10,444 nt of DNA, taken from contig KQ482057.1 in the NCBI GenBank assembly GCA_001430745.1, positions 962,256 through 972,699 of the forward strand, read 5' to 3'. The DNA is from Auxenochlorella pyrenoidosa. Its lineage: Eukaryota; Chlorophyta; Trebouxiophyceae; Chlorellales; Chlorellaceae. The position numbers and the translations under genes were made by a program. The notes beneath the pieces are model-generated. The model was not told the DNA's origin and made no database searches. It saw nothing but the letters and a program-made list of their open reading frames with translations. This document shows positions 1 through 7,367 of this stretch, one piece after another (the stretch's first letter is position 1; every line of letters starts with the position of its first letter).

Positions 1-39
1 TGGGGTGGGGGTGGGGTGGGGGTGGGGTGGGGGTGGGGG
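1..39. repeat. G-rich 11-base tandem repeat
   Basis: Three exact copies of TGGGGTGGGGG (1-11, 12-22, 23-33) followed by a partial unit to 39. Eight runs of four or five G give G-quadruplex potential on the plus strand. It lies in the presumed ITPase intron and probably continues beyond the left edge. It does not match a plant/algal telomere repeat (TTTAGGG/TTTTAGGG). Confidence 0.85.
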
Positions 40-312
40 CAGGCTGCTTGCAGTGAGGGCGTGGAGAGACGCCGCGCAGCAGGGGCAGCCGGCGGGGAGC
101 GGCACCCGCGGCACCCTGCCTTGCCGCCAGGATGAGCATCAACAAACAACGCGTCTAACACGCGTGCTTCCCACAGCCAGCCCCTCTTGTTGCCCCCTAC
201 AGCTGTCACCACCCGTGCAGACAGCTTGCAGAGTCGATCCGCCTCAGCCACGCAATACCCACCGCACCCTGCACACATGCTGCCTAGCCTTCGCTGGCTG
301 TTCCCAGCCCAC
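1..312 (-). other. Intron 3 of the ITPase gene (5' portion)
   Basis: Reading the minus strand down from the GTGGGC donor at 312, no segment matching the next ITPase motifs appears in any frame, so this 312-base stretch is taken as an intron running off the left edge. It ends in a GGGGT/GGGGGT minisatellite at 1-39. Long reading frames here on either strand have no recognisable domain and look like GC-driven artefacts. Confidence 0.6.
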
Positions 313-871
313 CTGCTGCCTGCAGCTTCTCCACAGCCAGGCGGCACTTCTCGGCGGCAATCTCCTCGGGGTCGCCCTGCGGGGGGCGGGACAATGGAGG
401 GATGCACTGGCATGCGAGACCCCATGTGTTGTTCTGTGCTATGGATACTTTGGAATTGTTGGAGCTCCTGCTGCAGGGCGCAGCATGCCAGGGCTCGCGC
501 CGGGGCTGCAGAGGGCGGGTGGGCACTGGCCCACCCTCGCCAACAGGGCCGACCTGCAGCTCTGGCAGGTCGACTGCAGCAGGCTGCACAGAGAAGGGCA
601 GCTTGTGGCCGGCCTCCAGGATGGCCACCACCTCCTCCAACTTCTTCTTGTTGCCTGCGGCAAACGAGCAGGAGGTGGCGGGTGCAAGTGAAAGGGGGTC
701 AGCTGCCGGTGGGGTCTGCGGCTGTAGCAGTGGCGGCAGTGGCGCTGGCGGCGGCAGGGGTGATGGCGAGGGATCGCGCCCGGCATCCGGATGAGTAAGA
801 TCATTATGTGTGGATGATACCGCACCAGTGGCAAAGTAGATGGTGGCCGGAGGAGGTGCCGCGCTCGCCAT
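313..871 (-). CDS. ITPA: Inosine triphosphate pyrophosphatase (ITPase, HAM1 family), 5' part only
   Basis: Family role (known): hydrolyses ITP, dITP and XTP to monophosphates plus pyrophosphate, keeping deaminated purines out of DNA and RNA; usually cytosolic, about 190-200 residues. Seen: exon 1 826-871, exon 2 554-654, exon 3 313-376, all minus strand, with GT-AG introns 655-825 and 377-553 whose phases agree (1 and 0). The 71 residues recovered carry the family's N-terminal signature TGNKKKLEE (residues 15-23), the DLPELQG segment (44-50) and the following helix EEIAAEKCRLA. Exon 3 ends in phase 1 at donor GTGGGC; the next family segment (the VEDT-type strand) is not in 1-312, so the remaining exons lie beyond the left edge. 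Start at 871 is chosen because it gives the usual short N-terminus and a strong context (G at -3, G at +4). An in-frame upstream ATG at 964 would add 31 residues. The gene is divergent from the kinase at 1665. Confidence 0.88.
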
Positions 872-1664
872 GGCTGCTGTCTTGCGTAGCCCTGTCGCTG
901 CTGTTGGACGGCAAGGCTTGTAGTTGTTGCTAGCTTGCCGGATCGAGCGCCAGGCGCAGGCCATACAAGCGGCGGCAGCGCCGTGGGCGGGGCGGTGGGC
1001 GGGAGGTGCCCTACTGCGTCCAGGTGTGCAGATAATTGAGGCCACAGGCACGTGTAACTGGTGCAAGCGTTCAGCAAACAACGACACTGATCAGATGATG
1101 AAATGGATGCAAAGATGCAGGAAAGCATGCTGTGAAGTTTGCACGCTGGGCGCGCTCGCATTCATGCGACAGACTGCCAATGAAGGATCCATTGTGGCAG
1201 TGAATTAGGCGGCCTTGATGTGGTGTATCTGGTACTGTCACCATCTGTGCTACATCATACATTCGACAGCGGCACAGCTGGCCTGCTGGTTGTGAGAATA
1301 ACAGCGCAGGGCTGCTGGTGCCAGCGGCCTCGCAGCATCTCTGACATGCAGGTGCAACCGTCTGACAAAATTATGAGCACACTTTCTGGGCCTTGATGCA
1401 CAGAAGCATAAACGTGGCATGGAATGGTTGCATGCACAATGGCCTGGCCAGGCGGTGAGCAGGCGAAACGAGTGCGTCCCGTGGGGGAGGGCACTGCGGG
1501 CACCTGTGGCACTATTTCATTGTGCCTGAAAGCCTGCAGCAAGAAAGATGTGATGGAATATGGAGGGATGGAGAGTGGGAGTTGAGGAAATGAGAAATAG
1601 GTGGGGCAGGCAGGAGTGATTGCCAGCTGTCTGCGTCAGCTCGCGTGCGACTACAGTTTGCATA
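872..1664. promoter_or_regulatory. Divergent intergenic region between ITPase and kinase
   Basis: About 790 bases separate the proposed ITPase start (871, minus) from the proposed kinase start (1665, plus). The stretch is visibly less GC-rich than its flanks and should hold both 5' UTRs and promoters. I see no convincing TATA box. A TGCGTCA heptamer at 1632-1638 (reverse complement TGACGCA) resembles a bZIP-type core, but one short match is weak. Short open frames here (for example minus 1255-1542) lack recognisable motifs and are not called. If the upstream ITPase ATG at 964 is used, the region shortens to 965-1664. Confidence 0.5.
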
Positions 1665-4600
1665 ATGGCTCCGTTCCAATTTTCCCGTGCTGAGTTGTCG
1701 GCCCGGTTGTGCTCAGGGCGCCATTCATTCTCGCCTGAAAGGCCGCTGGACGGCGCGCGAACCTGTTGTGCCCTCTAGCCCCTACTCCATCGCCGCCTTT
1801 GCTCAGCGCGGTGAGCTGCCTTGGTTCCCATCGGTCCTTTGCGTCGCAAATGGTTGGTACAGACCATCGCAGCCCCCGGGGGGGACTCTCCGCCCCCTCA
1901 GGCTCCCCGCAAGTCCGCTGCAGCCGCCGCCAGCTTTCACGGGCCCGCCGCACCGGTCGCTGCCTCCAGCTTTCCTGGCCTTCCTGTTGTGGGGTGCATA
2001 CTGCCTGCTTACCCTGTTGCACCAAAGTCCTCTCCCCTGCAGGCAATTGCGACCCACCTGTCCACGCCGCACCGATTTGCACCACGACCCCACCCAGCGC
2101 TGCCGCACCTGCCACACTGGCACCCGCCCCGCCCACCCGCCCCCAATGGGTGCCTGCGTCTCCACGTGCGCGTCTTGGAGGGAGGAGGCTCAGAATGACC
2201 TCGAGGTCATGGTATGGCCTGCGCAGCAGCGACGGCAGCAACAGATGGCGCTGCCAGCGCCTGCGGCGCCTGCCATGCCCCTGGCCACGCTCGGCCCCGC
2301 CGCCGGCGGCAAGCAGCCAGGCATGGCCGGCGGGCAGAAGCATGGGCAGGGGAAGGCCCAGCTTGAAGACATTTCGAGGCAGGGGCAGGAGCAGGCGGTG
2401 GCGCACCTGGTGCGCCACCCGCGCTTGCAGCCCTTCCAGCAGCACTCAGGTGTGTGTTTGTGGGGGGGTGGGGGTGGGGGTGGGGGGTGGGGGGGCTGCC
2501 CTAGAGGCGCACTTGCAAGCTTGTCCGTGCAGGCGGACGGCTCCACCTGCGTTGCGCGGCAACCGGACGCCCCACAGCTTGTGCCTGCGCCCTTGCTCCC
2601 CTGCTCAATCTCCAGGCGACCACTTTGGGCTGGGCGGCACGTACGAGCCGCTCAAGCTGCTGGGGCGCGGCGGCACGGGCCAGACGTGGCTTTGCTGCGA
2701 GGCCGCCTCCGGCAAGCTGTATGCCCTGAAGCTGCAAGAGGTGGGGGGATGGGAAGGGCAGGGCAGCGGCCCACACAGCTCGCCAGCGTGCCTGCTCTGG
2801 CTGCCTCCTTTCCAAGCGCAGTGCTATATGTTAGGCCGGGCTACTGCAACACCAAATGCACCCCTGCCTTTCAACTTGGCGCCGTGATGCCTGCCTCCCT
2901 TGCCCTGCAGCGCCCCATTCCACGCAGTGCCATGAAGCTTGCATACAAGGAAATCACGGTGCGTTCCTTTCTCCTGTCCTGTTGCCGCTGGGGGGAGGGA
3001 GGCTGTGAAGGATGGCTTGATACTTTGCTGAGCAGAATGGGCAGCAGTTGCTTGTGCAGCTCAGCTTGGCCATGCCGGCTGTGTGCTCACCGGGCTGCTC
3101 TGCCTGCCTGCTCCTCCTGTCTCGTCCCCCCGGCAGATCCAGGCCTCCACCTGCGTGTCGAGCGTGCACTCCACCCACATCCGCGAGGCGCTGCTCACCC
3201 CCACCCACCTGGCGCTGGTGCTGGACTTCGAGGCGGGGGGCAGCGCGGCAGAGTTTGTGGCCCAGCAGGTGCGGGGGGCGGGGCGCTGGTGAGGGAGCTG
3301 GACAGGGCTGAAGGCTCCGTGGAAAGGGCCAGGCCTGCAACGGAGCGGGTCACCACTGCAGTGTTCTTTTCAAATTGCTCGTAGATTGCTGGCGCCTCTT
3401 GCTTTCCCCGCCAATGCACTGCATGTGAATGTGTGCTTCTCTGCCAGGCACCCACAGCCCCCTGCTCCCCGCCTGGCTGTCCCGACGTGCCCAGATCCCG
3501 CGCGTGTCGCGCCACGACCTGATTGTGGACGAGGACTTTGCGCGCTTCGCCTTCAAGCAGCTGGTGCTGGGGCTGGAGCACCTGCACGACAACCACGTGG
3601 CGCACAGGTGGGGCAGGGGGGGGCGTTCCCGTACTGCGGTGAGCACTGCGCTGGTGGCTGCGACTGGGAGCAGGCTGGGGTGGCAGGCAGTATCTCCGGT
3701 GTGGTTTGCCGCTTGATTTGCAAGAGGGGGAAGCCCGACCCAGCGTCCATACCCTGCTCCCCCCCCCCCTCCCAGGGACGTGAAGCTGGACAACACCCTG
3801 CTGGATGGCGAGCAGCTGCCCACCGTCAAGCTGTGCGACTTCCAGGTGGGGTGGGTTGGGGTGGGTTGAGTTGTAGGCACAGATGCTCTTGGCCCTTGGC
3901 CTGCTTTTCCGAGCGGCTGGCTCGCCAGCCGGGAGGGCTGGCACGTTCAACCACCTGCCCAGGCTGGATCGCCGTCCTGCACCTCCCCCCCGCAGTTTGC
4001 CAAGTACTGGGGCAAGCCGCAGCTGACGCGCACCAAGACGCACCTGGGTGAGGCGGCAGCAGGGGCAGGGCTGTGGGAAGGAACCCCCCTTCCCCTAGGC
4101 TGCAGAAGCCGCCGAATGTTGCTGCCATCAGTGGCCACCCTCGCCCTGTTGCTGCCCCCCGTCACCTAGCTGTCACCGCCTGCCCCTGGTGGCCGCAGGC
4201 ACCGCCGTGTACATGTCTCCCGAGCTGATTGAGAACCGGCAGACTCACGAGGCGTACGACCCCGTGGAGGTGGATGTGTGGGCGGCAGGCATCTGGTGGG
4301 CAGGGGGGGGGGGGGGGGGGACGGCAGGGTTGCATGGCAGGGGCGTGGTCTCCAGGATTGTGTGGGCCTGGCCAGCAGGCCGCTTTGCGGAGGCGGATGT
4401 GTGCAGGCTGGTGGCATGTGGTGGCGAGCAGAGAAAGGGACATCAGTGTCGTGCGGGTCTACTCGGGTGTGGGGGGGAATGCATGCTCAGCTCATGTGCA
4501 CCTACCTGGTGGTTGACAACTTTGCCTTGACTGCCTGCCGCCCACCAACGCGCAGGCTGGCCGCCCTGCTGTTTGGAGCCTTCATCTACGACAACCGCCC

Positions 4601-6384
4601 CGGCGCCGACGACACAGCGGCGGAGATGCAGATCCTGTGAGGCAGGCCGCCCTGGCTGCCCTGCCAGCCTTGCTCCACTTTGGTCGCCCTGCATTCCCCT
4701 GGCCACAACCCTGCTGGTGTGCTCTTTGCAGCTGGCGTGCTGGCCTGAAGCCTGTGTGGTGACCAGGGCGACCCTGACCAGCACTCCTCCCTGGTCCCGC
4801 TGCGGCCGTGGGTCCCGCCCCAACTGCAGGCGCCAGCAGCTCAACGGTCCCTGGTACGAGAGCCGGCACGTGCGGCCGTACGTGCACCTGCTGTCCCCCG
4901 AGCTGCGCGATCTGCTGACTCAGATACTGCACCACGATCCCGAGCGCCGCATCAGCCTGGAGGGCATCAAGGAGCACCCCTGGATGCACAGGTGGGTGGG
5001 TTTGGTGCAGCGAAGGCCTCCACAGGAGCAAAGAGCTCGGGAGTGCCCGCCTGTGCTCCGGCTGTCTGCTGCCTTGCATTTGCAGGTTGCCCACGGAGCG
5101 GCGACATGCCTCCTGGCATGCCTCCGCCGCTGCCGAAACACACATCTGCCGCCGGCCCTGCAAGCCTGGAAGCGCAAAGCACCATTGCACACACTCCCTG
5201 CCCACCGTGTGCCCTCCGCCTCCATCCCTCCCTCTGGGCTGCAGGCCGCTGTCGCCACCCTTGGAGGCGGCCTGGCAGCGCGTGCGGCACGCGCAGCTGC
5301 AGCTGGAGCACCGGCTGGCTGCGCTGACGCCCGACCAAGCACTGGTGCACCAGCGCAACAGCCGGGTGTACGACCTGGTGAGGGCGGCAGGGATGTGCCG
5401 GCATGCCATGATCACAGCGCGTTGCACCTGGCAGTGGCAGCCGGTGCTGGGGCCAGCAGATATGGCCCAGCACGTTGAAGCCCGGGTGCCCGGCCGGCCC
5501 CCCCTCTGCAGGTGCGCGAGGCAGCAGCGCCCAGTGACCACTGGCGCCAAACCCACCAGCGCTGGGCGCAGGTGGGTGCATGAGCGGCAGGCAGCGCCCC
5601 GTGTGTGGGGCTCTGCAGCTGCCGGTGTGGGCTGAGGCCTGCCTGGGCTGCCCGTGGCTGCGCATTTTTTGGCGGGAGCAGGGAGCTCTCAAAAGCCGCG
5701 CCGCCAGGTGGCAGCGCTGCTCCAGTGGTGCCGTGCCAGCGCCCTTACACAGAGGTAGAGACCAGGTCCCCCTGCCGTGCTGCCATCCCCATTGCAGCTG
5801 TATCAGGGGTCCCGCCTGGTGGACTGCTCCAGTGCAGAGGGTGTGGTCCGCATCGACATGCAGGCAAGCAAGCCGGTGGGACGCTGGCAGGCAGCAGCGC
5901 CTTGCAAACCCCGGTGCAGGTGGCCGAGTGCGTGGCATGCTGGCGACGGCAGGCCGGGCCTGTGGCACAGGGCTCGCAGGCCGGCGTCGCGTCGACGGCG
6001 AGGGGCATGTCTTGCTGTGGCGCAGGCTTTCAGATGGCGACTGTGGCAGCCACCCAGGCGGCACTTCTCACCTCGCTGGGCCGCCCACCCCACCTCCCTT
6101 CCTTGCAGCCCGAAGCTGTGGCCAGGCGCCCTTCGCAGCGTGCACTGTCCCTACTGGATGCCTCGCCGCCCAGCACCCCCGCACGGGCTGCCTCCCCCAT
6201 GCCCCACGTCCCCTCCGACCTCTCGCTGCCCGGCCTGGCTGGTTCAAGCTCATCAGACGCCCTGCCCAGCATGGACGGCGCGCCTGCTGAAGCGGCGGCG
6301 CCAGCAAGCCCTGCGCAGTCCCGACCCCCGGCACTGCTGCTCTCGCCATTTGCGTCAGCTGCTGCCGCTGGCGGCTGGCACTGA
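1665..6384 (+). CDS. SnRK2-like (CAMK/SNF1-related) Ser/Thr protein kinase with DFQ in place of DFG
   Basis: Phosphorylates Ser/Thr, probably in stress or nutrient signalling (family inference). Phase-consistent core exons: 2616-2740, 2911-2958, 3137-3268, 3495-3607, 3776-3845, 3996-4047, 4199-4295, 4556-4636, 4830-4991; then 5245-5377, 5512-5571, 5798-5863 (or 5875) and 6109-6384. Motifs (numbering from the provisional model, about 660 residues): glycine loop GRGGTG 206-211, Lys228 in YALK, Glu245 in YKEIT, LTPTHLALVLDFEAGG, HRDVKLDN with Asp330 and Asn335 (HRD Arg codon split by an intron), DFQ 350-352, GTAVYMSPE 370-378, DVW 395-397, DPERRIS and HPWMH near 482. The TPTHLA and FAKYWGK segments fit plant/algal SnRK2-like kinases. 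N-terminal exons are provisional: 1665-1763, 1863-1985, 2043-2165, 2227-2449 all join in frame from a good-context ATG, encoding a Pro/Ala/Gln-rich extension, but their introns (57-99 bases) are shorter than the gene's norm. The C-terminal tail is Ser/Pro/Ala-rich. It ends tail-to-tail with a PP2C gene. Confidence 0.85.
2461..2495 (+). repeat. G-rich tract in kinase intron
   Basis: Five runs of five to seven G separated by single T, inside the GT-AG intron 2450-2615 just upstream of the glycine-loop exon. The pattern satisfies the general rule for an intramolecular G-quadruplex on the coding strand (hence possibly in the pre-mRNA). Confidence 0.75.
2616..4991 (+). other. Protein kinase catalytic domain (nine exons)
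   Basis: This span covers the glycine loop through the last helix of the kinase fold. Introns are 2741-2910, 2959-3136, 3269-3494, 3608-3775, 3846-3995, 4048-4198, 4296-4555 and 4637-4829, all GT-AG, and every phase matches its partner. One junction has a competitor: the stronger-looking donor GTGAGG at 3290 paired with acceptor CACCCACAG (ending 3459) would also keep frame and insert about 20 residues between the FVAQQ and IPRVSRHD segments. The shorter version is preferred because it matches the usual spacing between the hinge and the next helix in this family. Confidence 0.85.
4303..4320 (+). repeat. Poly(G) homopolymer in kinase intron
   Basis: Eighteen consecutive G residues, seven bases into the intron 4296-4555 (donor GTGGGC). 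Its length in the assembly may be unreliable because homopolymers are error-prone, but being intronic it does not affect the reading frame. Confidence 0.8.
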
Positions 6385-7367
6385 TGAGCGCGGTCGCCAA
6401 TGCTCCCCTTCAAGTGTCATGGAGCATGGAGCGAGGAAGCCCTCCTGTAGTCCTTCATGTTTTCATGTTGGGGGCGTCAGAACGCTGCGTCCAAACTGCC
6501 TGAAGCACACTGGCCGCTGCCCTGCCCATGTGCCGTCAACCCTGCAGCGCTGTCTTCATGCATCCCCAGAATTATTTGCATTCTTTTCACTTCTTTTTCA
6601 GTTCCAACCAGCATCTGCATGCCCTGCTGCTTTACGCCTGCCTTGATATGCAGCCGGAGCAGCTGGAGCGCAACGATACCACGCCCCTCTGCCGTTCCCA
6701 TGAGAGCCTGCCGCGCCCAACATCCCCCTCTAGTCCGCCCCTTGCGCCCATCCGGCAACCCCTCAGCTTTTCCCCTTTGGCCATGCGTCTCCGCGCTCGC
6801 AGCAGCATGCTTTCGTCCAAACCCTCCACACCCTCGATATTCCTTTACGTCAACCCTGCCCCATTGTCTTTGAATGCCCTACTCAATTTCGTTCCTTCAT
6901 TTTGCGTCCTCATGCCCTGCTTCATACATGTGCAGCTAGCAAGCAAGAAATCAACACCCATCCGCCCGTGTACCCTAGTGTCCATGCCCGCTATACGCCC
7001 ATATTCACTCCCTTCATGTAGCTCGAAGCCATTGCCTAGTTCTGCCTACACTAGCCCTGCAAGTTGGCACACAGCCGAACTCATTATTACAAGGAAAACA
7101 GACAGAAAAAGGGGAATGGAGAGAGGATGATGATGGATACAGACATGCGAAGCAAGGAGCGGGACGGGACAGCGGGCAGCCGTCGGGGACAACCGTTGCA
7201 GGAAGGCGATACAGCGAATCACATCCATTGTCAAGAGTCGGGCGTATGCTGGGATGACCGGGCAGCGCAACGCCGGAGGGTCGGGCCAGGCAAGCGACGC
7301 CTGGCCATGCACAGGGGGGTGCAGCCAGCCGAAGCCTGCGCTCCCACCCCCCTCCATTGCCGGCCCA
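6385..7367. other. Convergent intergenic / 3' UTR region
   Basis: Between the kinase stop (6384) and the PP2C stop (7368). The sequence is noticeably more AT-rich than the exons and probably holds both 3' UTRs. A TGTAA poly(A) signal serves the minus-strand gene at 7087-7091; I see no TGTAA on the plus strand for the kinase. A pyrimidine-rich run ending in CAG (about 6577-6601) looks like a splice acceptor and might mark a 3' UTR intron. Open frames here (for example 6457-6873 and 6528-7130 on plus) encode no recognisable domain and are not called. Confidence 0.6.
7087..7091 (-). terminator. TGTAA poly(A) signal for the PP2C gene
   Basis: TTACA on the plus strand reads TGTAA on the minus strand, the poly(A) signal known from chlorophyte algae. 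It lies about 277 bases after the PP2C stop codon; cleavage would be expected 10-20 bases further on, near 7070. A five-base match is weak alone, but position and orientation fit. Confidence 0.5.

Noticed and set aside
1..39. Telomeric repeat
   Set aside because: The unit has only T and G in an 11-base pattern and lacks the A of TTTAGGG-type repeats; it lies inside a gene.
5..691. Long plus-strand open frame across the ITPase exons
   Set aside because: It is antisense to ITPase exons with conserved motifs and intron boundaries on the minus strand; GC-rich DNA keeps opposite frames open. No domain is recognisable.
1255..1542. Minus-strand 95-codon open frame in the divergent intergenic region
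   Set aside because: No recognisable motif, lower GC than the true exons, and a position where two promoters are expected. A short unknown gene cannot be excluded without transcripts.
1651..2445. Minus-strand 264-codon open frame opposite the kinase N-terminus
   Set aside because: Arg/Gly/Ala-rich translation typical of an antisense shadow, with no domain; the plus strand has splice junctions that connect in phase to the kinase core.
3440..3459. Acceptor CTGCCAG just before GCACCC as the start of the kinase HRD exon
   Set aside because: It is a good-looking acceptor but its phase (1) does not match the donor at 3269 (phase 0) or at 3290 (phase 2), so frame would be lost.
4967..6064. Minus-strand 365-codon open frame opposite the kinase C-terminal half
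   Set aside because: It crosses both exons and introns of the kinase without regard to their boundaries and shows no motif; treated as a shadow frame.
6528..7130. Plus-strand 200-codon open frame after the kinase stop
   Set aside because: Ser/Pro/Cys-rich translation without a domain in a UTR-like, lower-GC region; it also runs across the minus-strand poly(A) signal.
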